A DNA stretch of 64,000 nucleotides from Pseudomonadota bacterium (GCA_023390055.1 JAEWDP010000082.1:25663-89662), one strand, 5' to 3'; positions 27,174-37,072 are shown, numbered from the stretch's first letter. Program-made: numbers and translations. Notes: generated by a model not told the origin, from the sequence alone.

Positions 27174-28766
27174 ATGTTAAAAAAACTGACTTTGGCTGCG
27201 ATGTTAAGCATGGGTGTAGCGACCGGAGCGCTTGCAGCAGATGAACGCCATGGGGGAACGCTCATCTTCACGGCTCCTTACGGCTCGAGCTTCGCCTCGC
27301 TTGACGTCCATTCAAGTCCGAATACCCAGGAAGAATTTATTACCCAGGCGATACATCGCGCACTCTATAGTTGGGATTCAAACGAGAATAAGCCGGTGCT
27401 GGAACTCGCAACATCGGCGGATGTCTCTGACGATGGTACGGTTTTTACATATCATCTGCGAGAAAACGCGGTTTTCCACAATGGAAAGGCCCTGACTGCT
27501 GACGACATAATTTACAGCTACAAACGGATTGCAGACCCCAAGAACGCTTTCCCGGGCGCGAGCCATATCAATAACATAAAAGGTGCCAGCGACTACATCG
27601 CAGGTAATGAGAAAGAGATCAGTGGTCTCAAGAAGATCGATGACCACACGCTTGAGATCACGTTCGTGGCGCCGATCAACCCGGGGTTTGCATTGATGTC
27701 CAACACGACGGTGATCTATCCGTCAAATATCGAGGATGAGTCGGTCTTCGCCACAGCTCCGATCGGCTTAGGTGCATTTGTCTTCAAGGAACATGTTCCA
27801 GGTTCGCAGCTCGTGGTCGAAAAGTTCGACAAGTATTACGAGGAAGGAAAACCTTACCTCGACCGCATCAACATCGTCTTGATGGCTGAAGATTCAGCAC
27901 GCGATGTCGCTTTCCGCAATAAGGAGATAGATGTCTCAATTCTGGGCCCGACTCAATACCAGGCTTACCAGGGCGAAGAAGTCTTGAAGGATAATCTTCT
28001 TGAGGTTGCCGAGGTTTATACGCGTAATATCGGCTTCAATCCTGCGTTCGAACCCTTCAAGGATAAACGGGTACGGCAGGCCGTCAACCATGCAATCAAC
28101 TCTCCGCTGATCATTGAGCGGCTCGTCAAGAACAAGGCATATCCGGCCTCCGGCTGGTTGCCGATTTCCTCGCCGGCATTCGATAAGGACAAAGCGGCTT
28201 ATGACTTTGACCCGGAAAAAGCGAAAGCGCTTCTTGCAGAGGCAGGCTACGCGGATGGATTCGAGTTCGAGGTTACGGCAAGTCCAAACGAAAGCTGGGG
28301 CATTCCGATTGTTGAGGCGATCCTTCCAATGCTGCAGAAAGTCGGGATTACCGTGAAGCCGAGACCAGTTGAAAGCGCTGCTCTGGGCGATGCCGTCACA
28401 TCAAATAATTTCCAGGCATATATCTGGTCAAATCTCTCTGGACCGGACCCGTTGAACGCAATGCGATGCTTCTATTCGGAAACACCACAATCAGCGTGCA
28501 ACTATACAAGCTTTAGCAACCCAGAATTCGACAAGCTTTATGAGGCTGCGCAACAAGAGCGAGATATCGATAAGCAAAACGATCTTTTGCGGCAGGCAAA
28601 CAATCTTGTACAGGATGAAGCACCCGTTTGGTTCTTTAACTACAACAAGGCGGTCATGGCGTATCAGCCTTGGGTTCATGGACTGGTACCAAATGCAACG
28701 GAGCTCGCAATCCAGCCCTATGACGAGATCTGGATTGATGAGACGGCACCAGCATCACGCCAGTAG
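27174..28766 (+). CDS. peptide-type solute-binding protein (SBP family 5)
   Basis: A 530-residue periplasmic binding protein with a Sec signal peptide (KKLTLAAMLSMGVATGALA, cleavage before ADERHGG). Family segments include FTYHLRENAVFHNGKALTAD, IGLGAFVFKE and DKRVRQAVNHAINSPLII. The ribosome-binding site GAGGGAGGA is very strong and is complementary to the loop of the candidate small RNA at 62427-62545. It follows the amidohydrolase and precedes its own permeases and ATPases. A stem-loop follows the stop. Confidence 0.92.
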   Translation: MLKKLTLAAMLSMGVATGALAADERHGGTLIFTAPYGSSFASLDVHSSPNTQEEFITQAIHRALYSWDSNENKPVLELATSADVSDDGTVFTYHLRENAVFHNGKALTADDIIYSYKRIADPKNAFPGASHINNIKGASDYIAGNEKEISGLKKIDDHTLEITFVAPINPGFALMSNTTVIYPSNIEDESVFATAPIGLGAFVFKEHVPGSQLVVEKFDKYYEEGKPYLDRINIVLMAEDSARDVAFRNKEIDVSILGPTQYQAYQGEEVLKDNLLEVAEVYTRNIGFNPAFEPFKDKRVRQAVNHAINSPLIIERLVKNKAYPASGWLPISSPAFDKDKAAYDFDPEKAKALLAEAGYADGFEFEVTASPNESWGIPIVEAILPMLQKVGITVKPRPVESAALGDAVTSNNFQAYIWSNLSGPDPLNAMRCFYSETPQSACNYTSFSNPEFDKLYEAAQQERDIDKQNDLLRQANNLVQDEAPVWFFNYNKAVMAYQPWVHGLVPNATELAIQPYDEIWIDETAPASRQ

Positions 28767-28777
28767 TCCTTAAGAAA

Positions 28778-28806
28778 TCCGGCGACGGCTTTGCGCCTTC
28801 GCCGGA
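28778..28806 (+). promoter_or_regulatory. intercistronic stem-loop after binding-protein gene
   Basis: TCCGGCGA pairs with TCGCCGGA to give an 8-bp perfect stem with a 13-nt loop, 11 nt after the binding-protein stop and 42 nt before the permease start. No U-run follows. Position and form match the stem-loops after the other binding-protein genes of this window. Confidence 0.58.
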
Positions 28807-28848
28807 CCAGCTGCCACGCCCGCAAGGGCGGTCAAGACGGGTCCATTC

Positions 28849-29784
28849 ATGCTTCGCTTTACCCTGCGCCGCATTTTGCAGATCATCCCTACCATCATTG
28901 TGGTAGCGCTGATCATCTTTGTCATCTTCAGCGTTGTGCCGGGCTCTTTTGCTGCCAGCCTGTTTTCTGACGGCAAGCGTGCTGCCGATCCACAGATGAT
29001 CGCACGATTGAATGAAGAGTTCGGGTTGAACAAACCCGTGATGGAACGCTTCGTCACCTACATCGTCGACTTGGCACAATTTGATCTTGGAACCAGTTTC
29101 CGAACGAGACAGCCGGTCATCGATCTAATCAGCGATCGAATGGGCGCCTCGTTGCAGTTGGCTGTCGCTGCAATGGTCTTCGCCCTGCTAGTCGGTGTTC
29201 CACTTGGATTTCTGGCTGCGTTGAGGCCAGGTTCGATACTTGACACTGTAACGATGATCGGTGCTGTTTCCGGACTATCCCTGCCACAGTTCTGGCTTGG
29301 GCTCCTGATGATGTATCTATTTGCACTGCAACTGAACTGGTTGCCGAGTTTTGGTTATGGCGATGGATCGTTTCGAAATCTGATATTGCCTGCAGTAACG
29401 CTGGGTGTGACGCCACTGGCACTGCTCGCCAGAACGACGCGTGCGGGTGTTCTTGACGTCTTGAGCGCCGATTTTATACGTACGGCGCACTCAAAAGGCA
29501 TGAGTGAAACGAAAGTTGTCCGTTGGCACGTCACGCGCAATGCACTTGTGTTAATCGTCACAACAGTCGGCCTTCAGTTCGGATCCCTGATCGGGCAGGC
29601 AGTCGTTATCGAAAAACTGTTTGCATGGCCAGGTGTCGGATCGTTGCTGGTGGACAGTGTGGCGATCAGGGATATTCCAGTGGTGCAAGGCACAATTCTC
29701 GTCATCGTACTGTGGTTTCTCGTAATCAATACCGCCGTTGATCTCATCTATGCCGCGATAGATCCGCGCATCAAGCAGGAGTAG
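28849..29784 (+). CDS. peptide ABC transporter permease (DppB-like)
   Basis: A 311-residue DppB-type inner-membrane permease beginning LRFTLRRILQIIPTIIVVAL. The EAA-type loop reads IRTAHSKGMSETKVVRWHV with RNALVLI, and the protein ends LIYAAIDPRIKQE. The next permease GTG begins 2 bp after its stop. It pairs with the DppC-like protein to form the membrane channel of the third importer. Confidence 0.93.
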   Translation: MLRFTLRRILQIIPTIIVVALIIFVIFSVVPGSFAASLFSDGKRAADPQMIARLNEEFGLNKPVMERFVTYIVDLAQFDLGTSFRTRQPVIDLISDRMGASLQLAVAAMVFALLVGVPLGFLAALRPGSILDTVTMIGAVSGLSLPQFWLGLLMMYLFALQLNWLPSFGYGDGSFRNLILPAVTLGVTPLALLARTTRAGVLDVLSADFIRTAHSKGMSETKVVRWHVTRNALVLIVTTVGLQFGSLIGQAVVIEKLFAWPGVGSLLVDSVAIRDIPVVQGTILVIVLWFLVINTAVDLIYAAIDPRIKQE

Positions 29785-29786
29785 AC

Positions 29787-30611
29787 GTGGTGCGTTTTGG
29801 TTTCAATTTCTGGCTTGGTGCATTGCTGACGGTGCTGGTAATTCTTGCTGGGATACTTGCTCCGCTGATTGCGCCATTCGATCCGGTCCTTGATGCAGAC
29901 CTGATGAACTCAGAACTGCCGCCGGATCTCACTTTCTGGTTTGGGACAGATGCACAAGGACGTGATGTCTATAGCCGCATTCTCTATGGGGCACAGATCT
30001 CACTGACTGTCGGTGTTGTTTCTCAGGTCATTAATTCGATCATCGGTGTCACGCTCGGCATGACTGCAGCGTATTGGGGTGGTTGGTGGGACGACTTCGT
30101 GAACGGGTTGACGAACGTCATGCTTGCAATTCCCTCTCTGATCTTTGCGTTGGCGGTGATGGCGGTTTTGGGCCCAGGCCTGCCATCGCTTCTCATTGCA
30201 CTTGGCCTGACGAACTGGAGTTGGACCTGTCGAATTGCACGGTCTTCTACCCTGTCCTTGAAATCACAAGGTTATGTTCAGGCGGCTCAGATATTGGGGT
30301 ACGGGGACCTGCGTATCATGTTCACGCAGGTCCTACCCAACATGATGGGTCCGATCCTTGTCATGGCAACACTTGGAATGGGCTCCGCAGTCTTGTCGGA
30401 AGCGGCCCTCTCCTTTCTGGGGCTTGGCATTCAGCCTCCTTTTCCAAGTTGGGGATCGATGCTTACGGATGCTCGTCAGCTCATCCAGATAGCGCCCTGG
30501 GTTGCAATATTCCCGGGACTTGCAATCTTTCTCTCTGTGCTTGGTTTCAATCTTCTTGGCGATGGTTTGCGCGATAGTCTCGACCCACAAATGAGGACAC
30601 GCAGGACATGA
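29787..30611 (+). CDS. peptide ABC transporter permease (DppC-like)
   Basis: A 274-residue DppC-type permease starting at GTG 29787, with CAGGAG just upstream. FWFGTDAQGRDVYSRILYG is the DppC hallmark. The EAA loop is VQAAQILGYGDLRIMFTQVL with PNMMGP, followed by SFLGLGIQPPFPSWGSML and the ending LRDSLDPQMRTRRT. The stop overlaps the ATPase start (ATGA). Confidence 0.93.
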   Translation: MVRFGFNFWLGALLTVLVILAGILAPLIAPFDPVLDADLMNSELPPDLTFWFGTDAQGRDVYSRILYGAQISLTVGVVSQVINSIIGVTLGMTAAYWGGWWDDFVNGLTNVMLAIPSLIFALAVMAVLGPGLPSLLIALGLTNWSWTCRIARSSTLSLKSQGYVQAAQILGYGDLRIMFTQVLPNMMGPILVMATLGMGSAVLSEAALSFLGLGIQPPFPSWGSMLTDARQLIQIAPWVAIFPGLAIFLSVLGFNLLGDGLRDSLDPQMRTRRT

Positions 30612-31519
30612 CCAGGCCGCTACTTGATATCAGGAACCTGTGCTTGAACGTGGGAACTGATCGTTCAGCCCTCGATCCGATCCTCAGGCAAGTCTCATTC
30701 CAGATCATGCCAGGTGAATCCTATGGTCTTGTCGGTGAATCAGGCTCCGGAAAATCCGTGACCTCACTGGCCATCATGGGGCTCTTGAATAGGCCGCTAA
30801 ACGTTTCCGGCGGGGAAATCCTGTTCAAGGGGCAGGATCTGCTTTCGCTTTCAAGGCGTGAGTTGCGACGCCTGAGAGGTGATCGTATTGCGATGATCTT
30901 TCAGGAGCCAATGACTGCGCTGAACCCGCTTTCCACGGTTGGACGACAGATTGCCGAAATGTTCGTGTTGCACCAGGGTAAGGGCTGGTCAGAGGCGAAC
31001 AGGTTGGCGGTAGATGCTCTCGCAAGTGTCCATGTGCCCAATCCGGATCGGCGCGCGCGGAATTATCCGCATCAGATGTCGGGTGGGCTGCGTCAACGGG
31101 TCATGATCGCAATGGCGCTTGCCTGTAATCCGGACCTGCTTATTGCAGATGAACCGACAACCGCGCTTGATGTGACCGTACAAGCAGAAGTGCTGCGGCT
31201 CATCAAGGAATTATGTGAAGAGCGCGGGACGGCGGTACTATTTATCAGCCATGATCTTGGCGTTATAGCGAGCACCTGCCAGCGGGTGGGGGTCATGTAT
31301 GCCGGCTGCCTTGTCGAAGAAAATGAGACGCAGGCGCTGTTTGAAAGTCCTCGACATGAGTACACGCGGGGGCTACTCGGAGCCTTGCCGCGACTTGGTA
31401 GTCGTAGTCGGCATGGACGTCATCGGCTGGTCGATATTGACAGTATAATTGCTGACCGTTCCAAACTGACGGAGACTCGGTATCTCGCGCCCCGTTCTCA
31501 AGAAGGTACAACATCATGA
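30608..31519 (+). CDS. peptide ABC transporter ATP-binding protein (DppD-like)
   Basis: A 303-residue ATPase with Walker A GESGSGKS, signature MSGGLRQRV, Walker B LLIADEPTTALDVT and switch ISHDL. It ends with the oligopeptide-type extension (HEYTRGLLGALPRLG). It overlaps the permease upstream and the second ATPase downstream, both by 4 bp. This importer has separate DppD and DppF subunits, whereas the importer in the pxp operon has a fused pair. Confidence 0.93.
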   Translation: MTRPLLDIRNLCLNVGTDRSALDPILRQVSFQIMPGESYGLVGESGSGKSVTSLAIMGLLNRPLNVSGGEILFKGQDLLSLSRRELRRLRGDRIAMIFQEPMTALNPLSTVGRQIAEMFVLHQGKGWSEANRLAVDALASVHVPNPDRRARNYPHQMSGGLRQRVMIAMALACNPDLLIADEPTTALDVTVQAEVLRLIKELCEERGTAVLFISHDLGVIASTCQRVGVMYAGCLVEENETQALFESPRHEYTRGLLGALPRLGSRSRHGRHRLVDIDSIIADRSKLTETRYLAPRSQEGTTS

Positions 31520-32481
31520 CCAGGCCGCTGCTGCATGTGGATGACCTCCACGTGCGTTTTCCCGTTTCCGGCGGTGGACGCCTGACAACCGGCAAGCGTT
31601 TGCTGCATGCGGTTAACGGGATCAGCTTTCAACTTGCCAAAGGGGAATGCCTATCCCTGGTTGGCGAGTCCGGTTGTGGGAAATCTACGACCGCACTTTC
31701 GATCCTTGGGCTCCAGGAGCCAACAGAAGGAGCAATCCATTACTGCGGGCGACCCCTTTCAGGACCAGGAGGGCCTGATCGTATGCAGCGCGCCAAGGTT
31801 GTGCAGATGGTGTTCCAGGACCCCTACGCCTCACTTAATCCGCGCCAATCGGTGCGAACGTCTCTCGCGGCACCATTGCGCCTGCATGGTATTCGTTCAG
31901 CTTCTGAAATTTCTGATCGTATTGAGGTCATGCTTGCCAATGTTGGTCTCACACCTGAACAGGCAAATCGGTTTCCTCATGAGTTCTCTGGCGGGCAGCG
32001 GCAGCGTATAGGAATTGCCCGTGCGCTGATCCTTGAACCGGAAATCGTTGTTCTAGACGAGCCCGTTTCTGCTCTTGACGTGTCTATCCGTGCGCAGATC
32101 ATCAACCTGCTGCTTGACCTGCAGGAAAAGATGGCCCTTTCCTATCTCATGATAAGTCATGATCTGAGCGTCGTGGAGCATATGAGCGACCGAGTGCTGG
32201 TAATGTATTTCGGCCAGATTGTTGAGGAGGGTAGTTGGCAGTCAATCTTCGAGACGCCGACTCACCCCTATACGCGGCGATTGATTGCTGCGATCCCTGA
32301 TCCAGCTGCCGTCCTGGACCCTCGAAGAGTTGAAGAGCGTGTCGCCAGTGTGCCATTCCCATCCGGACGTCGATTTGTATCTGACGGCGCTACGGCGCCG
32401 GATGTCTTCATGGCACCTGAGGCGTCTGAACTGATCGAGATTGCACCCCGACACAAGGTCCGATTTGCGACAGGCGCGTGA
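31516..32481 (+). CDS. peptide ABC transporter ATP-binding protein (DppF-like)
   Basis: A 321-residue DppF-type ATPase with Walker A GESGCGKST, signature FSGGQRQRI, Walker B VVLDEPVSALDVS and MISHDLSVV. Its C-terminal HPYTRRLIAAIPDP is followed by a family tail. It is the last gene of the third importer operon and converges on an Lrp/AsnC gene 71 bp away. No clear intrinsic terminator was found in that gap. Confidence 0.93.
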   Translation: MTRPLLHVDDLHVRFPVSGGGRLTTGKRLLHAVNGISFQLAKGECLSLVGESGCGKSTTALSILGLQEPTEGAIHYCGRPLSGPGGPDRMQRAKVVQMVFQDPYASLNPRQSVRTSLAAPLRLHGIRSASEISDRIEVMLANVGLTPEQANRFPHEFSGGQRQRIGIARALILEPEIVVLDEPVSALDVSIRAQIINLLLDLQEKMALSYLMISHDLSVVEHMSDRVLVMYFGQIVEEGSWQSIFETPTHPYTRRLIAAIPDPAAVLDPRRVEERVASVPFPSGRRFVSDGATAPDVFMAPEASELIEIAPRHKVRFATGA

Positions 32482-32552
32482 CGGTCATCATTGCCTGAGG
32501 CCCGGTGTTGATACCATGTTCGCCGATCATCCATCGCAGAAGTCTGATGATA

Positions 32553-32984
32553 TCAACGAACGATCCGGTCCGAGAGGATGATCGAGGACAAGGTACGCTC
32601 AACTCCCGGTAAATTTCCGATCTGGTCTATAAATTTGTCCAGGTCGGCGATTGAAGGAGAGGCAATAACCGCGATCAGATCGTAAGGACCATTCACCGAA
32701 TGAAGGGAACGGATTTCCTGAACTGCGCTGAGTTCGGCCGTTACTGAGGATAATGCCTTCGGCGCAATTGTAATCAGCACGTGTGCACGGATCAGGCCTG
32801 ACAAGTATTCGTCGGACAGTCGCACCGAATAACCGGTGATGACGCCCTCTCGCTCCAAGCGCTCCAGGCGCGCCTGCACTGTTGTGCGTGACAGCCCAAG
32901 CCTGCGCGCCAGGGTTGCTACGGGCATGCGTGCGTTTTCACCGAGTAAGGCGATCAGGTCACGATCCTTCTGTGTTATCTGCAT
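32553..32984 (-). CDS. Lrp/AsnC-family regulator
   Basis: A 143-residue Lrp/AsnC-type regulator of normal family length. The N-terminal helix-turn-helix is MPVATLARRLGLSRTTVQAR with LERLEREGVITGY, and the rest is the RAM/AsnC ligand domain (VNGPYDLIAVIASPS). These proteins sense amino acids. It converges on the third importer operon, so amino-acid-responsive control of that or another locus is plausible, but nothing in the sequence fixes its target. Confidence 0.92.
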   Translation of the reverse strand: MQITQKDRDLIALLGENARMPVATLARRLGLSRTTVQARLERLEREGVITGYSVRLSDEYLSGLIRAHVLITIAPKALSSVTAELSAVQEIRSLHSVNGPYDLIAVIASPSIADLDKFIDQIGNLPGVERTLSSIILSDRIVR

Positions 32985-33281
32985 ATCGTCTGCTTCATCG
33001 TGTTCAACTGCCTTATGTCAGGCTCGCCGACACTGATATCGAGCCTGTGAAATGGTGGTTTCTTTGCTCGCCAGGATCAGCAAGAGCAGGGATGTCATCC
33101 GTGAAGTGCCTGCCCCGGATTACTCATCCGGTTGTGCCCGCCTGAACGGGGCAGACGCATATCGCGCTCGCGCATGTGGAGACCGGTTTGCTGTTGCCAA
33201 TGGTGCGGCTGCTTTGTGACCGCTCCAGAGTACTTTCCGTTCTGTCGACCGGCCTTGATGTGGCATGATTTGATGCATACT

Positions 33282-33587
33282 TCAGGGGATATCATCTGGT
33301 CGAACAACACCGCCTTCACCTTCCAGGGTGGCAATCCTTCTTGTCAGGGAAGAGTTGAATTTCAGATGAACTCCAGCGCCGCTACCTGTTTCGCTTTCAG
33401 CAATAAATACAGCACCCGCTTCTTCGAGTGCCTGCTTGATGCGCGACACGACATTGCTATCCGGCTTTTCCAACTTCCGTTCAAATCTTTCGATCACGGC
33501 AGCGTCAGTCGCCGCAAGTGCAGCAAGCGTCTCGCGCGAAATCTCGACTAGTGCTCGCGCTGCACGACTTTGGGCACCAGTAATCAT
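33282..33587 (-). CDS. small XRE-family HTH protein
   Basis: A 101-residue protein of a short rhizobial XRE type. The open frame extends far upstream, but ATG 33587 has AGGAG at good spacing and gives ITGAQSRAARALVEISRETL, the usual N-terminus of this group. The helix-turn-helix spans about residues 5-60 and includes LAALAATDAAVIERFER. The typical tail ALEEAGAVFIAESETGSGAG follows. It stands alone, so its target is unknown. Confidence 0.75.
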   Translation of the reverse strand: MITGAQSRAARALVEISRETLAALAATDAAVIERFERKLEKPDSNVVSRIKQALEEAGAVFIAESETGSGAGVHLKFNSSLTRRIATLEGEGGVVRPDDIP

Positions 33588-33852
33588 TGTTGCGGCTCCT
33601 ATTCTTCTCTTCCAGCTAAAGCCACCGTATACCATTTTGGAGTCAGAACAGAAACCGAGAACGAGAGTGAACATGCCGTGACAATGGTGCGAAGACAGGT
33701 CTTTACGGTCACGCCTTTGAGGCTTCATTGCAGGCACGAGCTCACTCCGCGGTAGGAGTGGGGACTTTGCAAGCCGTAGACGTGTTATGGCCGCGCCGGG
33801 TGGCGCTAGACCGACTCCAACGTCATCGGAAACCTCCGTGGCACTCATGCTG

Positions 33853-34479
33853 CTAGTCAATGTCGCCATAGATAAATTTGGGCAAGCTCCAGTGATATCG
33901 GATTGCCGTCAGCCGGAGGGAGATTCCGGCGATAGTTGCCAGCAGAAGCGCAATACCCTCGCTCATTCCCACGGCCAGCGAGCCAAGGTATGTGAGGGCA
34001 GCGAGAACAGATACCGTTGCATAGAGCTCAGCTCGAAAAAGAAGTGGTACTTCTGCACATAGGATATCTCTCAAGACACCACCGACACAGCCGGTTATTA
34101 CGCCGGAGGCAATGACGACCATCAAGGGAAGGTCAAGGCTTTCCGCTATGCGGCATCCGATAATCGTGAACACAACCAGCCCGATGGCATCGAGGAAGAG
34201 AAAAAGGTGCCGCAGTTTTGGCATGAGCTTCGCAAGAGCAATGGTTGCAAGTGCTGCGCCGGTCGTCACGAAGAGCAATGAGGGCTGCCTTACCCAAGAC
34301 AATGGGTGGTGGTCCAGTAGAAGGTCGCGCATGGACCCGCCACCAAGCGCTGTCACGCTACCCAGAACGCACACGCCGAGCCAATCCATCTTACGTCGGC
34401 CTGCAGAAATGGCTGCAGTCATTGACTCTACTGTGATCGCCACGAGGTAGAGGATCTGGATTACTTGGTCTGCCGTCAT
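33853..34479 (-). CDS. TRIC-type (UPF0126) membrane protein
   Basis: A 208-residue integral membrane protein with two UPF0126/TRIC repeats. The ATG at 34479 (MTADQVIQILYLVAITVES) is preferred because the longer frame adds a non-family extension; its ribosome-binding site is weak. Repeat hallmarks are VTALGGGSMRDLLL (residues about 42-55) and TGCVGGVLRDILC (about 129-141), the glycine-rich segments that line the pore in prokaryotic TRIC channels. About seven membrane helices are expected. Prokaryotic homologues are monovalent-cation channels; other roles, such as glycine transport, have been proposed for the family. Confidence 0.88.
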   Translation of the reverse strand: MTADQVIQILYLVAITVESMTAAISAGRRKMDWLGVCVLGSVTALGGGSMRDLLLDHHPLSWVRQPSLLFVTTGAALATIALAKLMPKLRHLFLFLDAIGLVVFTIIGCRIAESLDLPLMVVIASGVITGCVGGVLRDILCAEVPLLFRAELYATVSVLAALTYLGSLAVGMSEGIALLLATIAGISLRLTAIRYHWSLPKFIYGDID

Positions 34480-34956
34480 GTCAGCACGTCTAATATGGCC
34501 ATCAGGAGAGGTGTGCGAAGTCCAGCGCGATGGCTGGAGCTTGAAAAACAGATAGCAAGAAGATCTTTCGACTGGTGAAGCCACCCTGCCATACTTGGTC
34601 GCTAGGCTGCAAGCAATTCGGACATACTGGATCAATTGAATATTTGTGACCCAATTTGCAATTCGGAACATTTGTGCCCGATACTGCAAGTTGTCGTCCT
34701 TTACGCTTTCTGGAAGACAGAAAAGCAGTGCGCCTTGGGTATAAGTTCTCAGACGCGCCGGGATTGAGTGTAAGGGGCATTCGGTCGTTCAGCGGAGTTG
34801 AGCCAGAGGACTGCCCTCACGATCCATGCTCAGACGATATCCAGTGTTGGAAGAACAGGTAAACGCAATACCACCCGGCTCGAGATCCAATGGAATGAAT
34901 CCCGTTCCGGACACTTTCGAGGTCATCATGCCTGTAGTGTGCGGGCTGTTCATGTA
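34480..34956. other. gene-poor stretch between TRIC gene and choV
   Basis: A 477-bp stretch downstream of choV and upstream of the TRIC gene. Short frames exist on both strands (for example 34502-34780 minus), but none shows a recognisable motif or a supported start. It should contain the TRIC promoter near 34480-34560. No repeat or terminator is obvious. Confidence 0.35.
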
Positions 34957-36003
34957 TCAAGCTAGGTTGCCTTGAGAATGCCTAGCAAGTGCCTTGATCA
35001 CCCGTTTTGCTGTGACACGCCCAATTTGCTTTCCGTCCTTATCGGTCACCGCGAGCTGGTCGTGGTTAGCAAAAAGTGGCAAAACGTCTTCGCAGCGAGT
35101 GTCGCCCGGCACAGAGTATTCGCACTCATCCATGCTGCCCTCGTCCATGACCGCTCGGACATGGATGGCACGTGCCTTGTTGACGTCCCGTACAAACTCC
35201 TCGATATGCTCATTCACCGGCTGCAGGACGATTTCCTCCGGTTTGCCGACTTGTTGAACGGCACCGTCCTTCAACACTGCGATGCTATCACCGATCTTGA
35301 GGGCCTCGTCGAAATCATGGGTGATGAACAATATTGTTTTGTTCAAGGATTTCTGCAGATTGATGAGTTCATCCTGCATGCCTGAACGGATTAATGGATC
35401 AAGAGCTGAAAATGCTTCGTCCATCAGGATAATGTCGGTATTCATCGCCAACGCGCGCGCGAGCCCTACACGTTGCTGTTGCCCACCGGACAACTGGCGG
35501 GGACGAGAATCCTCATATCCTGCAAGGCCGACAGTCTCGATCCATTTAGCAGCTTCCTCACGCCTTGAAGTTTTGTTTTGCCCCTGAACTTCCAGTCCGT
35601 AAGCGACATTGTCGATGACCGAGCGATGTGGCAGAAGGCCAAATTTCTGAAAGACCATTGAAACCGTCTTGCGGCGATACTGTCTCAATGTGATGGGATC
35701 CATGGTCAAGACATCAATGCCATTCACGAGTATTTCGCCCGCGGTGGGATCTATCAGGCGATTTACATGACGAATAAGAGTCGATTTTCCGGAACCCGAT
35801 AGCCCCATAACAACAAAGATCTGACCATGCGGAATGTTCAGCGAGACATCGTCCAGTCCGACGACATGGCCGGTTTCGGACTGTACATCGGATTTGGATT
35901 TCCCTTCGCGAAGAAGAGCCATTACGGACGCAGGATCATTTCCGAATATCTTGGTGACATTCTTGATCTCGATGGCCAGGCCCGGGGTGCTGGGAATATT
36001 CAT
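34957..36003 (-). CDS. choV: choline/glycine betaine ABC transporter ATP-binding protein
   Basis: A 348-residue ATPase of the ProV/OpuAA/ChoV group. Walker A is GLSGSGKST, signature LSGGQQQRV, Walker B IILMDEAFSALDP, and the switch region FITHDFDEALKIGD is diagnostic of quaternary-amine importers. The N-terminal extension KNVTKIFGNDPASVMALL is also typical. The C-terminal part after residue about 270 corresponds to a degenerate CBS-like regulatory region. The start overlaps the choW stop by 1 bp. Choline versus betaine preference is inferred mainly from the ChoX-like partner. Confidence 0.88.
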   Translation of the reverse strand: MNIPSTPGLAIEIKNVTKIFGNDPASVMALLREGKSKSDVQSETGHVVGLDDVSLNIPHGQIFVVMGLSGSGKSTLIRHVNRLIDPTAGEILVNGIDVLTMDPITLRQYRRKTVSMVFQKFGLLPHRSVIDNVAYGLEVQGQNKTSRREEAAKWIETVGLAGYEDSRPRQLSGGQQQRVGLARALAMNTDIILMDEAFSALDPLIRSGMQDELINLQKSLNKTILFITHDFDEALKIGDSIAVLKDGAVQQVGKPEEIVLQPVNEHIEEFVRDVNKARAIHVRAVMDEGSMDECEYSVPGDTRCEDVLPLFANHDQLAVTDKDGKQIGRVTAKRVIKALARHSQGNLA

Positions 36004-36872
36004 CAGCGTCCCTCCGACAGACCGATGCGGGTCTGCAACTGTTTTCCAAATGCCTGAGTAATTCGGTCAAATATGACCGCGAGGACGACGATGCCAAGTC
36101 CTGCAAACAGGCCACGGCTGACCTCAAGCCGACCGATCCCCTGCAGGACCTGGTACCCAAGTCCACCAGCGCCGATCATTGAGGCTATCACCACCATCGC
36201 GAGCGCCATCATTGTTGTCTGGTTGATACCCGCCAGAATTGTTGGCAATGCCAGCGGGATCTGTACGCCGAAGAGTCTTTGCGATGGTGTGGTTCCAAAA
36301 GCGGTACTTGCTTCGATAATGGCTGGATCAACAGAGCGTAGCCCAAGGTCCGTCAATCGAACGAGCGGTGGAGCTGCATATATGATCGTAGCGATAAGTG
36401 CCGGAATTTTTCCCGGCCCAAAAATCATCACTGTCGGGATAAGATAAACGAAGCTCGGCAGGGTCTGCATGAGGTCCAGGACCGGTGTAATCACTTGCCG
36501 CGTCGTGAACGAGCGCGACATCCATATTCCGACCGGGATAGCAATGATAATAGTGGTCAATGTCGCCGCAAGCATCAAAGCAGTTGTTGCCATGGCGTCC
36601 TGCCAGAGATCCATGATGCCAAGGAAGATTAGCGAAACGAACACTATGACCGGCAACTGCCATCTTCTGGTTGCCAACCAGGCGATGCTTACCACGAGGA
36701 TGGTTATCATCCACCAAGGCGTGGCAAGGAGCAAATGTTCAATTGTGTTCAGTAAAATGGCCAGTGGACGCGCCGCACTTTCTATTGCGCCACCCCAATT
36801 TTGTACGACCCACGTCAAGCTGTCATCGACAGCCCTTCGCCACGGTTTGGTGTCTATTAATTCAGGAAACAT
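36003..36872 (-). CDS. choW: choline/glycine betaine ABC transporter permease
   Basis: A 289-residue ProW/ChoW-type permease with about six to seven membrane helices. The cytoplasmic EAA-like loop reads IEASTAFGTTPSQRLFGVQI followed by PLALPTILAGINQTTMMALA, a hallmark of the glycine-betaine permease family; LMQTLPSFVYLIPTVMIFG is also characteristic. It is coupled to choV. It lies 260 bp after choX, with a large stem-loop in that gap. Confidence 0.88.
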   Translation of the reverse strand: MFPELIDTKPWRRAVDDSLTWVVQNWGGAIESAARPLAILLNTIEHLLLATPWWMITILVVSIAWLATRRWQLPVIVFVSLIFLGIMDLWQDAMATTALMLAATLTTIIIAIPVGIWMSRSFTTRQVITPVLDLMQTLPSFVYLIPTVMIFGPGKIPALIATIIYAAPPLVRLTDLGLRSVDPAIIEASTAFGTTPSQRLFGVQIPLALPTILAGINQTTMMALAMVVIASMIGAGGLGYQVLQGIGRLEVSRGLFAGLGIVVLAVIFDRITQAFGKQLQTRIGLSEGR

Positions 36873-37072
36873 AAATCCTACATTTGATATTCTTCACCGG
36901 AAGATTGATGAGGGCCAGCTGTTTGTCGGCTGAAATTCATGGCGGGTAAGTTTACCAATCATCGAATATGCAACCGGTGTGTCCGCCTTGCGGTTTTCTG
37001 AACTTGAGTAGCAAGACCTGTAATGCCGGCCCCATTCCCGTGGCTTCTTGGGCAACAACGATCGGTTGCAAT

